Source: Faeciplasma gallinarum | Lineage (GTDB): Bacteria > Bacillota > Clostridia > Oscillospirales > Ruminococcaceae | Reading direction: 5' to 3' | Assembly (NCBI GenBank): GCA_018711085.1 | Contig: DVIR01000011.1 | Span: 16,199 to 80,198, forward strand | DNA: 64,000 nt | In this document: one piece after another, positions 25,838-35,370 of the stretch | Layout: the number at the start of each line of letters is the position of its first letter | Numbering within the stretch: the stretch's first letter is position 1 | Translations under genes and position numbers: made by a program | The notes under the pieces: generated by a model | What the model was told of the DNA's origin: nothing | The model's input: only the letters and a program-made list of their open reading frames with translations | Database searches by the model: none

Positions 25838-25878
25838 AATAAAATATGACGCCGGACTGATGCTGCACGATTGTGCGC

Positions 25879-25907
25879 TTGCAAAAGTCGAGAGCGTTTG
25901 TTATACT
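25879..25907 (+). promoter_or_regulatory. Sigma-A promoter for malQ
   Basis: TTGCAA (25879-25884) and TATACT (25902-25907) are separated by 17 bases. Confidence 0.65.
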
Positions 25908-25993
25908 TTAAACAGATAAAAAGTTCGGGACGGCATGCCGCATGCGGCGGCGTCGCCTCGGATTATAACATTTAAAGACTGCGGGGGATAATT

Positions 25994-27520
25994 ATGAATG
26001 ACAATGCGGCAAATGTGAGGGCAAGCGGATTGCTTTTGGGAATTGCATCTCTGCCCGGAAAATACGGTATCGGAAAGATGGGTAATGATGCGAGAAAGTT
26101 TGTGGACTTTCTTAAAGCGTCAGGTCAAAGATATTGGCAGATACTGCCGCTAAGCCCGACAAGCTACGGCGATTCTCCCTACCAGTCTTATTCCTGCAAC
26201 GCGGGAAACCCGTATTTTATCGACTTTGAAACCTTAGAGCGCGACGGGCTGCTCGATAAAAGCGATTACGAAAACGTGGAGTATACAGACAATCCGAACT
26301 ACATCAACTACGGAATGCTTTATAACACCGTTTATAAGACGCTCCGCAAGGCATACAAGAGATTTAAGCCGGACAGCGGACTGACAACCTTCGTCGAGAA
26401 GAACAGCGATTGGATAAACGATTATGCGCTTTTCATGGCTCTCAAGGGCGAAAACGAGGGCAAGCCGTGGTACGAGTGGGATAAGCCGCTTATGATGGCT
26501 GAAGCGTCGGCGCTCTCGAACGCAAAAAAGAGACTCGGCGATGAAATCGGGTTCTATGTTTTCCTTCAGTACGAGTTTTATAAACAGTGGTTTGCGCTCA
26601 AAAAGTATGCAAACGAAAGCGGCGTGGAGATAATAGGCGATATGCCGATTTACTGCGCATATGACAGCGTTGAGGTGTGGCTGCATCCGGAGCTTTTCCA
26701 GCTCGATGAGAATAAGAAGCCGGCGTGCGTGGCAGGCTGCCCTCCCGATGCATACGCTGCCGAGGGTCAGCTTTGGGGCAACCCCCTTTACGACTGGAAA
26801 GCCATGCAGACCAACGGCTATAACTGGTGGGTGAAGAGAATCGCCTTCGAGACGGATATATATGATATACTCAGAATAGACCATTTCAGAGGCTTTGCAG
26901 CTTACTACTCAATACCCTATAAAGACAAAACCGCCGCAAACGGCAGGTGGCGCAAAGGCCCCGGAATGGAGCTTTTCAACTCGGCAAACTATTGGCTCGG
27001 CAGAAAGAGAATAGTGGCGGAGGATCTCGGCTTTGTAACGGAGGATGTCAAGGAGCTTTTAAAGGCGTCCGAATACCCCGGTATGAAAGTGCTGCAATTT
27101 GCGTTCGACCCAAACGCATCGAGCGCATACCTTCCCTGCAACTATGACACCCGCAACTGCATAGTTTACACCTCCACGCATGACAGCGATACCGCCAAAG
27201 GCTGGGCGGACGGCTTGAGCGGCAAAGAGTTTGACTTTTGCCTCAGATATGCGGGAATAAAGGACAGGGAACAGATACCCGACGCACTTTTAAGACTTGC
27301 ATGGGCAAGCGTTGCAAACATAGCCATAGCTCAGCCGCAGGACCTTTTAGGATACGGCAACGAGACCAGAATAAACGTGCCGGCAACGCTGGGCTTAAAC
27401 TGGAGATGGCGGCTGTCCGACTCAGACCTCAGCCCTGCGCTTTCAAAAAAGCTCAGAACGCTCACCGAAACGTATAACAGGATATGCCGCGCTCCCGTTG
27501 CGGCATGCGCCAAAAAATAA
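25994..27520 (+). CDS. malQ: 4-alpha-glucanotransferase (amylomaltase, GH77)
   Basis: A 508-residue GH77 disproportionating enzyme that moves maltosyl or longer glucan units between alpha-1,4-glucans in maltodextrin or glycogen metabolism. Diagnostic parts are WQILPLSPTSYGDSPYQSYS near residue 50, GDMPIYCAYDSVEVW near 215, the nucleophile region DILRIDHFRGF near 290, AEDLGFVTEDVKELL near 335 and the late YTSTHDSDTAKGW. Length is normal. The start follows GCGGGGGATAATT. No glycogen genes lie beside it; the next gene is a convergent HAD hydrolase. Confidence 0.96.
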   Translation: MNDNAANVRASGLLLGIASLPGKYGIGKMGNDARKFVDFLKASGQRYWQILPLSPTSYGDSPYQSYSCNAGNPYFIDFETLERDGLLDKSDYENVEYTDNPNYINYGMLYNTVYKTLRKAYKRFKPDSGLTTFVEKNSDWINDYALFMALKGENEGKPWYEWDKPLMMAEASALSNAKKRLGDEIGFYVFLQYEFYKQWFALKKYANESGVEIIGDMPIYCAYDSVEVWLHPELFQLDENKKPACVAGCPPDAYAAEGQLWGNPLYDWKAMQTNGYNWWVKRIAFETDIYDILRIDHFRGFAAYYSIPYKDKTAANGRWRKGPGMELFNSANYWLGRKRIVAEDLGFVTEDVKELLKASEYPGMKVLQFAFDPNASSAYLPCNYDTRNCIVYTSTHDSDTAKGWADGLSGKEFDFCLRYAGIKDREQIPDALLRLAWASVANIAIAQPQDLLGYGNETRINVPATLGLNWRWRLSDSDLSPALSKKLRTLTETYNRICRAPVAACAKK

Positions 27521-27529
27521 ATAAAGAAA

Positions 27530-27576
27530 AGCCCCTTGGGCGCTGCCAGCGCAGACGCTCAAAGGGCTGTTTTATT
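27530..27576. terminator. Terminator between malQ and the HAD gene
   Basis: AGCCCCTTGGGCG pairs imperfectly with CGCTCAAAGGGCT around a long loop, with A residues on the left and T residues on the right, so it may serve both convergent genes. Confidence 0.7.
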
Positions 27577-27592
27577 GAAGACAGCTTTTAAA

Positions 27593-28282
27593 TTATTGAA
27601 GATAGATTTTAAGTTCCGAATAGTTTTTAACGGCGAGATCGCATACCGTTTTCAGCTTTTGTATGCTGTCGGGGCTTTCCTCCGTTATGCCTATGCATTT
27701 CATGCCTGCCGCCTTTGCTCCGACGCATCCTAAGTATATGTCCTCAAACACCACGCATTTTTGCGGGTTTGCACCCACCTTGTCCGCCGCAAGCAGATAT
27801 ATGTCGGGAAAACCCTTTTTTCTTTTCACCTCGGACGTGTTTGCATATGCGTCAAACAGCTTTGCCACGCCGTGACGCTCAAGACAAGGCAGATAAAGCT
27901 CCGGACTTGACGCGGTTGCAAGCGCTATCTTGCAGCCCTTGTCGTGAACGCGGCTTAAAAACTCCTTCGCCCCTGTGACCATCGGGATAACCTCTGCATA
28001 CTCCCTGCGCACCATCGACAGCCATTCATCGACGACCTCCTGCCTTGTGGCACGTATGCCGCACTCGGCAATGACGTAATCCGCCGCCTGCGACAGGTTC
28101 ATTGTCGATATCTTGTCGTAAAAGCCGTCAGGAACCTTCAGCCCGCGCCTGCCCATGAACTCCTCGTCTACGCTCTTCCATGCGCTGTCCGACCGAACAA
28201 GCGTGCCGTCAAGGTCAAATATTGCGCACTCCACGCCTTCAAATAGCCCGCCTGCCGGCTCAAATGCACTGCATGTGCTCAT
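27593..28282 (-). CDS. HAD-superfamily hydrolase (beta-phosphoglucomutase-like subfamily)
   Basis: A 229-residue phosphatase or phosphomutase. Motif I is FDLDGTLVRSDS with both aspartates, motif II is ATASS, the motif III lysine lies in KRKKGFPDIY and motif IV is VVFEDIYLG. A helical cap (about 35-95) is inserted after motif I, as in PGM-like HAD proteins. The substrate cannot be told from sequence; beta-phosphoglucomutase would fit the malQ neighbour, but that is only context. I choose the ATG at 28282, with AAAGGGGCG upstream; alternative in-frame starts lie 6 and 54 bases further 5'. Confidence 0.85.
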   Translation of the reverse strand: MSTCSAFEPAGGLFEGVECAIFDLDGTLVRSDSAWKSVDEEFMGRRGLKVPDGFYDKISTMNLSQAADYVIAECGIRATRQEVVDEWLSMVRREYAEVIPMVTGAKEFLSRVHDKGCKIALATASSPELYLPCLERHGVAKLFDAYANTSEVKRKKGFPDIYLLAADKVGANPQKCVVFEDIYLGCVGAKAAGMKCIGITEESPDSIQKLKTVCDLAVKNYSELKIYLQ

Positions 28283-28368
28283 CCACATCGCCCCTTTAAA
28301 AAGACTTCCTTTAAAGTTTATAACACCGCACTGCATATGTCAACATGCCTCGGCGGCGCATCACGGGC

Positions 28369-28397
28369 TTGAATTATATGTGCTTATAAAGTATAAT
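28369..28397 (+). promoter_or_regulatory. Sigma-A promoter for recG
   Basis: TTGAAT (28369-28374) and TATAAT (28392-28397) are 17 bases apart, 34 bases before the GTG start. Confidence 0.75.
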
Positions 28398-28430
28398 AAT
28401 TGCATATTTAAAATGCGGGGAGGGAAAAAT

Positions 28431-30488
28431 GTGAACCTTGACGACAGCGTGAAATACTTAAAAGGCGTCGGTCCTAAAAGGGCTGAGCTGCTGAAAAAGC
28501 TCGGCGTGCAGACGGTGGGCGACCTTTTGTACTGCTTTCCGCGCGGCTATATAGATCTCAGCGAGCCGGTCAGCATTGCCGATACCGTCCTTGACGAGAT
28601 GAACGCCATAAGCGTCAGGGTGGTAAAAAAGCGCCCCGCAGATTACATAAGAAAGAATATGAGCATATACCGCGTGCTGTGTACCGACGGCGAATCGGAC
28701 ATAACAGTGGTGATATACAACTCCGTTTATATGTACAACCGCCTGAAGGAGGGCGGCGACTACATCCTTTACGGAAAGGTCACCGGAAACCTTACAACCA
28801 GGCAGATATCCGCCCCGATGATAATCGAACAATCAAGCGCTGACAGGATTTTGCCGGTGTATAAGCTCACCGACGGGATATCCGCCGCCGTCATGCGCAC
28901 CTGGACAAAAGCCGCGCTTGACAGCGTAAATCTCGACAGCTGCGAGATACTTGACCGAGATGCCATTCAAAAGTACGGCTTCATGACGGCTAAAGATGCG
29001 CTCAGGCAGATACATTTTCCCTCAGACCGTGAAAAGCTTGCGGCGGCGAGAAAAAGACTTGCGTTTGACGAGCTTTTGTGCCTGCAAGCGGGAATGTTCA
29101 GACTTCGCGAGCAAAACAGGGAGCTTAGCGCATACCGCCTTGAAGATAAGCCGCTTACGGGCTTTTATAACGCGCTTCCGTTCGAGCTTACCGGCTCGCA
29201 AAAGCAGGCCATATCGGAATGCGTTTCGGACATGTGCGGCGACATACCAATGAACAGGCTTGTTCTCGGCGATGTCGGTTCGGGAAAGACTGCGGTCGCG
29301 GCGGCGTGCTGCTATTTTGCATACCTTAACGGCTGCCAGTCCTGCCTGATGGCGCCCACGGAGATACTTGCAGACCAGCACTACGAAACGCTGCGTGGAT
29401 TTTTGGAGCCTTTGGGCGTTCGGGTTGCGCTTTTAAAGGGCGCAATGACCCCAAAAAATAAAGCGGAGGTCAAAGCTTTGGCGGCGGACGGCGGATGCGA
29501 CGTGATTGTGGGAACGCATGCGCTTATAAGCGCCGGCACGAGCTTTAAGAAACTTGCGCTTGTCATAACGGACGAGCAGCACAGATTCGGCGTAAATCAA
29601 AGAGGCGCCCTTTCAAAAAAGGGCGGAAACCCGCACAAGCTCGTAATGAGCGCCACTCCCATACCGAGGACTTTGGCGCTTATGATATACGGCGAGCTGG
29701 ACATATCGATGCTGACCGAGCTGCCCAAGGGAAGGCTGAAAATACTCACCTATGCCGTCACGGGAAAGCTCCGCGAGCGTGCATACGGCTTTGTCAGAAA
29801 GCTGTTGCAGGAGGGCAGACAGGCGTATGTCGTTTGCCCTGCGATAGACAGTAGCGAAGAATCGGAGGAAATGCCGCACAATATGTACGGATATCCGCGG
29901 CGAAAGCTCAAAAACGTAGCTGATTGCTTTAAGGAGCTGAGCGAGGGGATTTTCAGGGATTTCAGAGTCGGCGCTCTTCACGGGCAGATGCCTTCGGATA
30001 AAAAAGAGGAGGTTATGCGTGCTTTCAAGGATGGCGAGATTGACCTGCTTGTCAGCACAACGGTTGTAGAGGTTGGCGTGGATGTGCCGAACGCCGCCGT
30101 GATGCTTGTAGAGGATGCGGACAGGTTCGGTTTGAGCCAGCTGCATCAGCTAAGGGGCAGAGTGGGCAGGGGAAAGTATCAGTCCTACTGCATACTCATA
30201 ACCGACAGCAAGAGCGATGAGGCAAGGGACAGGCTCAGAGCGCTGACCCGCGCATCTGACGGATTTAAAATCTCAGAGATGGATCTGAAGCTTCGTGGGC
30301 CGGGCGACTTTTTCGGCGAGGCGCAGCACGGCTTGCCCAAGCTGAAAATTGCGGATGCGGTCTCGGACAAGGAGCTTTTGCAAATTGTGTCCTGCGAGGC
30401 AGAGCGGATTTACAGACATGGTATTGCAGCGGGCAGCGAGCTTGAGAGAAGGGTGGACAAACTCTTTTCGGGCGGAGCGATGGACTAA
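28431..30488 (+). CDS. recG: ATP-dependent DNA helicase RecG
   Basis: RecG remodels stalled replication forks and branched DNA. The 685-residue length is normal. The N-terminal wedge/OB domain (about 1-230) starts with DDSVKYLKGVGPKRAELLKKL. The helicase core has Walker A GDVGSGKTAVAA, motif Ia APTEILADQH, the DExx box ITDEQHRFG, motif III SATPIPRTL and motif VI QLRGRVGRGKYQSYC. The open frame extends far upstream, but GGGGAGGG sits 6 bases before a GTG at 28431, which I take as the start. The next helicase gene begins 33 bases downstream, so the two may be cotranscribed. Confidence 0.96.
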   Translation: MNLDDSVKYLKGVGPKRAELLKKLGVQTVGDLLYCFPRGYIDLSEPVSIADTVLDEMNAISVRVVKKRPADYIRKNMSIYRVLCTDGESDITVVIYNSVYMYNRLKEGGDYILYGKVTGNLTTRQISAPMIIEQSSADRILPVYKLTDGISAAVMRTWTKAALDSVNLDSCEILDRDAIQKYGFMTAKDALRQIHFPSDREKLAAARKRLAFDELLCLQAGMFRLREQNRELSAYRLEDKPLTGFYNALPFELTGSQKQAISECVSDMCGDIPMNRLVLGDVGSGKTAVAAACCYFAYLNGCQSCLMAPTEILADQHYETLRGFLEPLGVRVALLKGAMTPKNKAEVKALAADGGCDVIVGTHALISAGTSFKKLALVITDEQHRFGVNQRGALSKKGGNPHKLVMSATPIPRTLALMIYGELDISMLTELPKGRLKILTYAVTGKLRERAYGFVRKLLQEGRQAYVVCPAIDSSEESEEMPHNMYGYPRRKLKNVADCFKELSEGIFRDFRVGALHGQMPSDKKEEVMRAFKDGEIDLLVSTTVVEVGVDVPNAAVMLVEDADRFGLSQLHQLRGRVGRGKYQSYCILITDSKSDEARDRLRALTRASDGFKISEMDLKLRGPGDFFGEAQHGLPKLKIADAVSDKELLQIVSCEAERIYRHGIAAGSELERRVDKLFSGGAMD

Positions 30489-30521
30489 TTGTGAAGGACA
30501 ACAGGAAAAGAGCGTTTTAGT

Positions 30522-32513
30522 ATGACATATGATGAATTCAGGCGGCGGTTTGATGTAAATCTGAATCAGCAGCAGGAAGATGCGGTAAAGGCAATAGACG
30601 GAGCAAACCTCATACTTGCCGTTCCCGGCTCGGGAAAGACAACCGTGCTTGTCACAAGACTGGGGTATATGACGGTGTGCCTTGGGATACCTGCTGAGAA
30701 CATACTCGCCGTGACCTACAACAAAGCGGCCGCTATTGAGATGAAAGAGCGCTTTGACAGGCGGTTCGGCTCAGACATGGGCGTCAAGTTCTGCACAATA
30801 AACAGCCTTTCTTACGAAATATATCGCAGGTACTGCGCCCTAAACGGCTTGCAGCAAAGAAACATGCTGATGGAGGGAGCGCGCAAAAGACTGATAGCCG
30901 AGATCTATCAAAGCATGTTCAACAAGCGCGCTACAGAGCCGGAAGCCCAGGAAATAGGCTCAATGATAGCGTATGCCAAGAACATGTGCCTGCGTCCGGA
31001 GGAGCTTGAGATGTTTGAAGACGACATACCGTGCGCCGAAAAGATATACTCGGAGTACAAGCGCAGGCTCAAGGAAAACGGATACATGGATTTTGACGAT
31101 CAGATGCTGTATGCATATTATATACTCCTGAAAAGCCCGCAGACGCTTGCCGCGCTCAGAAAAAGGTATCGGTATTTGTGTGTGGACGAGGCGCAGGACG
31201 TTTCAAAGCTGCAGCACATGATTATCCGCCTTTTGGCTGAGGGGAACAGCATATTCATGGTCGGCGATGAGGACCAAAGCATATACGGATTCCGCGCAGC
31301 ATACCCAAAGGCGCTTCTCGGCTTTGAGAGGGAGTATAAGAACGCGCACGTGCTGCGCATGGAGAAAAACTACCGCTCAACCGAAAAGATAGTTTCCATG
31401 GCTCAGGCGTTTATAGAAAAGAACACGGACAGATACGACAAAAAGATGACACCGGTGAGGCTCGGCGGGGAGACTCCCGCTTTGATAAGCGTTTCATCGC
31501 GCGCGGAGCAGTTTAAAGAGCTTGTAAAGCTGTGCGAGCGGGTGGAAAACTGTAAAAAGGGCGAAAATGCAATACTGTTTCGGGACAATGAAACCGCGGC
31601 GGTGCTTGTTGACGAGCTTTGCGAAAAGGGAATACCGTACAGCTATAAGGGCGCGCAGACGAACTTTTTCAGGAGCGCGGTTGTTGCGGATATATGCGCA
31701 TACCTTCGCCTGAGCTTGAGCGAATACGACACGGACGCGTTTGAAAGGGTGTGCAACAAGGGCATATTCTATCTCAGCCCGAAACAGCGATACATCATGA
31801 TAGACAGGAGCAGGAAAAGAGGAATGTCTGTTTTGGATACGGCGGAGGAAATGCTTCGGCACTATGACGACAGCGCATCCGAAAAGCTTAAAAAGCTCCG
31901 CTATACCTTGAGAACGGCAGCAATGGCAAAGCCCGCAGAGGCGATAGACATAATACGCAGCAGCGGATACGAAAAGTACTTGAAGAGGCGGGGCGCCGAC
32001 ACGGCAAAAACGGAGGCGCTTAAAATAATTGCGTCACGCAAGCCGGACATCAAGAGCTTTCTGAAGAGGGTGTCGGAGCTTGAGAGCCTGACCGAAAAAG
32101 GCTCGGACTGCCCTCACGGCGTCATACTTTCCACGATACATTCAAGCAAGGGCCTTGAGTATGACAACGTGTACCTTGCGGATGTGTATGACGGAAGATT
32201 TCCCTCGTTAGATTCAATAGAATTTCGCAGCAGGTCGGGCGGCGAGAAAAACATCTCTTCGGTCAAGAAAAACATAAATGCCGCAGGCACAAATGATGAA
32301 CAGGAGGAAAGGCGGCTTTTCTATGTCGGCGTGACAAGAGCCAAAAACAGGCTCTTTATATACAACATAAAGAACCGCCCGAGCTCTTTTGCGGACGAGT
32401 TTTACGGCATTCAAAGAAAACCCGCAAAGTCCCGCAAGGATCCCACGGGCATTACGGGGAAATTTAAAGTCATATACGACGGCAAAAAGCTTGTAAAGGT
32501 TCCGATTCCGTAA
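30522..32513 (+). CDS. UvrD/Rep-family ATP-dependent DNA helicase
   Basis: A 663-residue superfamily 1A helicase. Q-motif and Walker A are LNQQQEDAVKAIDGANLILAV and PGSGKTTVLVTRL. Walker B is CVDEAQDVSKLQ, motif III GDEDQSIYGFRAA, motif IV YRSTEKI, motif V HSSKGLEYDNVYL and motif VI ERRLFYVGVTRAK. It is shorter than PcrA and lacks its C-terminal extension. A role in DNA repair or recombination is expected, consistent with recG directly upstream. The ribosome site is weak (AGGAAAAG). Confidence 0.92.
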   Translation: MTYDEFRRRFDVNLNQQQEDAVKAIDGANLILAVPGSGKTTVLVTRLGYMTVCLGIPAENILAVTYNKAAAIEMKERFDRRFGSDMGVKFCTINSLSYEIYRRYCALNGLQQRNMLMEGARKRLIAEIYQSMFNKRATEPEAQEIGSMIAYAKNMCLRPEELEMFEDDIPCAEKIYSEYKRRLKENGYMDFDDQMLYAYYILLKSPQTLAALRKRYRYLCVDEAQDVSKLQHMIIRLLAEGNSIFMVGDEDQSIYGFRAAYPKALLGFEREYKNAHVLRMEKNYRSTEKIVSMAQAFIEKNTDRYDKKMTPVRLGGETPALISVSSRAEQFKELVKLCERVENCKKGENAILFRDNETAAVLVDELCEKGIPYSYKGAQTNFFRSAVVADICAYLRLSLSEYDTDAFERVCNKGIFYLSPKQRYIMIDRSRKRGMSVLDTAEEMLRHYDDSASEKLKKLRYTLRTAAMAKPAEAIDIIRSSGYEKYLKRRGADTAKTEALKIIASRKPDIKSFLKRVSELESLTEKGSDCPHGVILSTIHSSKGLEYDNVYLADVYDGRFPSLDSIEFRSRSGGEKNISSVKKNINAAGTNDEQEERRLFYVGVTRAKNRLFIYNIKNRPSSFADEFYGIQRKPAKSRKDPTGITGKFKVIYDGKKLVKVPIP

Positions 32514-32573
32514 GCGGCAGGCTTTATGTCAAAGTTGACAAAACTCAGCATGTGCGATTGTGAAATCTGCTGA

Positions 32574-32603
32574 TTGACACGCGCCGCTTTTGCAACGTAC
32601 AAT
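32574..32603 (+). promoter_or_regulatory. Sigma-A promoter for the GH2 gene
   Basis: TTGACA (32574-32579) and TACAAT (32598-32603) are 18 bases apart. Confidence 0.75.
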
Positions 32604-32661
32604 ATATTTTGCATGGTCAAATTTTTAACTCGGGACATTATGAAGGAGGCAATTGAGCAGC

Positions 32662-34917
32662 ATGAACAATTTAAAAGAGACAAGAGTGACGTATGATCTC
32701 AACCGCGGATGGGCGTTTATTCCGTTCGGAGACGCCGACAGCTATGAGATGCCGTCCGAAGCGGGAGCGCAGACAGTGTGCCTGCCCCACGCAAACACGA
32801 TTTTAAAAAGGCACTGCGCCGACGATTTCCAAAAGGATATAGATTCGTACCGCTTTGTGTCGTGGTATGTAAAGCATTTTTCGGGCGAGGAGCTTTTGGG
32901 AAGGCATTCAAAGCTTGAGTTCGAGGGCGTTGCGGGCGTGGCGGATGTGTACTTAAACGGCGAGCATCTCGGCTGCCACAAGGGAAGCTATACCGGATTT
33001 GAGTTTGATTTGAGCGACAAAATCAAGGCTGAAAACACACTTGCCGTGCGTGTGGATTCGCGCAGACAGCCGGGCGTTCCGCCGGAGGGAAACGTTGTGG
33101 ATTACTGCGTTTTCGGCGGAATAGTCAGAAACGTAAAGCTCATTTCGACGCAAAACGTGTATGTGGAAGACCTGTTTGTCACAACGCCCGATATAAAGCT
33201 CGGCATTGGAACGGCAAATGCGGCGATAAAGCTTAAAAACAGAACGGAAAAGGCGTGCAGCGCACTGGTGCGCGTTGAAATTTCGGACAGCGGAAAAACC
33301 GTTGCCGCCAAAGAGGTGCCGGTGCAAATAGCACCGAAGTCCGAATCAGGCGCCGATATTGCTGTTTTGGCTGACGGCGTGGAGCTTTGGAGCACCGATC
33401 ACCCCAAGCTGTATGAGATGCGTGTGTGCGTGTCTGTAGACGGCAAGGTGACCGACTGCATACGCGAGACCTTCGGCTACAGGTGGTACGAGATTATAAA
33501 CGAGAGCGAAAGCGCAGAAGATCAAAACTACGGCTTGTACCTAAACGGAAAGAAACTGATCATAAGAGGCGTAAACAGACATGAGCAGTGGCCATGGATA
33601 GGAAGAGCCGTGTGCGATAAACTTCAGGCTGCGGACGCCGATATGATAAAGTCCTCCGGCATAAACACCGTAAGGTGCTCGCATTATCCTCAGAGCAAGG
33701 CTTTTTTGAAAAGATGCGACGAAATAGGTCTGATAGTGTTTGAGGAAGCGCCGGGATGGCAGCACATCGGAGATGAGGCATGGCAGGAAGTGTACCTTAA
33801 AAACGTAGAGGAAATGGTGCTGCGCGACAGAAACCACCCGTGCATATTTACCTGGGGCGTTCGTGTGAACGAGTCGCCGGACAACCATGAGCTTTACGAG
33901 AAATCAAACGCACTTGCAAAGTCCTTAGACCCCTCAAGGCATACGCACGGCGTGAGAATGGCTGAGACGTATGCGGAAAGCGAGTTCCAAGAGGATATTT
34001 TCTGCGCCAACTACTCTTATCCCGAAAAGCCGAGGTTCACCCCATATGTGATAACCGAACATTCCTACGACTGGACCTCCGGCGACGGAATGCCCGGCGC
34101 TCCCGATGAAAAGACGGCGGCTTTCATACGCTCCTTTGCAGAGCCTATGAATTACTACTATGCCAACAAGTACTGCTCGGGCGGAATAGGCTGGAGCATG
34201 TTTGACTATAACAACGAGGTCAACTATACAAAGACAGGTCACCTGTTCTACAGCGGAATATATGATATTTTCCGCTTTGAAAAGCCGGTGGCATACCTGT
34301 ACAGGTCGCAAAAAGACCCCTCGGTGGAAAGGGTCATCTATATATCAAACAGGTTTGCAAACCAAAAGACAGGCGACCGCATAAGCGTAACTGTCATGAG
34401 CAACTGCGACGAGGTGGAGCTTGTCATAAACGGAAAGCCGACAGAGCGCAAAAAGCCGAACGCATATACCGCGCTGCCGCATCCGGTGTTCGTCTTTGAC
34501 GATGTAGAGTATGAGGAAGGAACGCTTGAGGCGGTCGGATATATCGACGGCAGGGAAGCTGCAAAAACGTCAAGAGCCACCCCCAAAGCGCCCAAGAAGC
34601 TCGTCGCTTGTCCGGAGTATTCGCTGCTTTCGGCAGACGGAGCGGATCTCACAATGGTAAAAGTCGAGCTTTTGGACGAGGCGGGAACGCTGCTCCCGCT
34701 TGCCGGCGACGAATTGAGAATAGAGGTTGAGGGCGGCAGGTTTATCGGCGATGAGAAGCCTGCGCTCGAGGGCGGACGCACCGGATTTATGGTTCAGGCG
34801 GGATGCGAGGCAAATGTAGAGATAACATGCCGCGTGTTCGACATGTCAAATCCGGATGTTGAGCCGGCAGAGTGTAAGATATTTGTCACGGAAAGCGCAT
34901 GCGGCAGATGCCTGTAA
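32662..34917 (+). CDS. Glycoside hydrolase family 2 (beta-galactosidase/glucuronidase-like)
   Basis: A 751-residue cytoplasmic hydrolase with the GH2 order: sugar-binding jelly roll (about 1-160), Ig-like domain (160-270), TIM barrel (270-560) and C-terminal beta domains. Signatures are RGVNRHEQWPWIGRAV near the barrel start, the acid/base region CIFTWGVRVNESPDN, and YVITEHSYDWTSGDG for the nucleophile. In most family members the acid/base box reads WSLGNE, so the VNES form here is divergent. Exact sugar specificity is unknown. GGAGG lies 12 bases before the ATG at 32662 and only 3 bases before an in-frame TTG at 32653, so the start could be either. Confidence 0.9.
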   Translation: MNNLKETRVTYDLNRGWAFIPFGDADSYEMPSEAGAQTVCLPHANTILKRHCADDFQKDIDSYRFVSWYVKHFSGEELLGRHSKLEFEGVAGVADVYLNGEHLGCHKGSYTGFEFDLSDKIKAENTLAVRVDSRRQPGVPPEGNVVDYCVFGGIVRNVKLISTQNVYVEDLFVTTPDIKLGIGTANAAIKLKNRTEKACSALVRVEISDSGKTVAAKEVPVQIAPKSESGADIAVLADGVELWSTDHPKLYEMRVCVSVDGKVTDCIRETFGYRWYEIINESESAEDQNYGLYLNGKKLIIRGVNRHEQWPWIGRAVCDKLQAADADMIKSSGINTVRCSHYPQSKAFLKRCDEIGLIVFEEAPGWQHIGDEAWQEVYLKNVEEMVLRDRNHPCIFTWGVRVNESPDNHELYEKSNALAKSLDPSRHTHGVRMAETYAESEFQEDIFCANYSYPEKPRFTPYVITEHSYDWTSGDGMPGAPDEKTAAFIRSFAEPMNYYYANKYCSGGIGWSMFDYNNEVNYTKTGHLFYSGIYDIFRFEKPVAYLYRSQKDPSVERVIYISNRFANQKTGDRISVTVMSNCDEVELVINGKPTERKKPNAYTALPHPVFVFDDVEYEEGTLEAVGYIDGREAAKTSRATPKAPKKLVACPEYSLLSADGADLTMVKVELLDEAGTLLPLAGDELRIEVEGGRFIGDEKPALEGGRTGFMVQAGCEANVEITCRVFDMSNPDVEPAECKIFVTESACGRCL

Positions 34918-35143
34918 CGCATGTGATGCTGCAACCGGCGCAGCGATGCACAGCCGCAGCATGTGCGGCGGGCAAAGAAAATCGAACAGATAGGTGAAAA
35001 TTTAATCCGACTCCCACGGCGGTCAATGACGGCCTGACGGGGGTCGGATTAGTTTGTATGCGCACGGTTCAGAGCAGATTGGTGCATTAAACGTAAATCA
35101 AACCACAGATTGAACAAAGTTCGACAAAATAACTCAAAATCAC
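34918..35143. other. Intergenic stretch with one stem-loop
   Basis: No gene is visible. At 35003-35051 TAATCCGACTCCC pairs with GGGGGTCGGATTA around an inner GGCGGTCA/TGACGGCC hairpin; it has only a weak T-run and probably ends the GH2 transcript. Confidence 0.6.
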
Positions 35144-35172
35144 TTGACAATGGAGCATTTTAGATGTATGCT
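35144..35172 (+). promoter_or_regulatory. Sigma-A promoter for the microprotein/lipoprotein unit
   Basis: TTGACA (35144-35149) and TATGCT (35167-35172) are 17 bases apart, leaving a leader of about 90 bases before the microprotein start. Within the leader AAAGGCT (near 35201) can pair with AGCCTT (near 35237). Confidence 0.75.
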
Positions 35173-35268
35173 GAGATTGCAAGGGAAATTAAAGGTAGCT
35201 AAAGGCTCACGTCTTTAAGCGGCTAAATCCTTTGAAGCCTTGTATTTTAAAAGAAAGGGGACAGTCAG

Positions 35269-35340
35269 ATGCTATGGCTGTTGGCAATCATTTTAATTCC
35301 AATCGTAGTGATTGCGGAGCTTTTGAAAATGAGTAAGTAG
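35269..35340 (+). CDS. 23-residue single-helix membrane microprotein
   Basis: A short open frame with a strong ribosome site (AAGAAAGGGGACAGTCAG before ATG) encodes a peptide that starts MLWLLAIILIPIVVIAELL and ends KMSK. Residues 2-19 form one uninterrupted membrane helix with a single proline and a glutamate, and the C-terminus is basic, so the C-terminus should face the cytoplasm. It is the first gene after a consensus promoter and lies 30 bases before a lipoprotein gene. Peptides of this size act as toxins, transporter accessory subunits or regulators; nothing here decides between these. It resembles KdpF only in size. Confidence 0.6.
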   Translation: MLWLLAIILIPIVVIAELLKMSK

Positions 35341-35370
35341 TTTTATCAAATGACAAAGGGGAAATGAAAG

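Noticed and set aside
28155..28430. N-terminal extension of RecG by 92 codons
   Set aside because: It overlaps the divergent HAD gene and promoter; the GTG at 28431 has the ribosome site and gives the normal RecG length.
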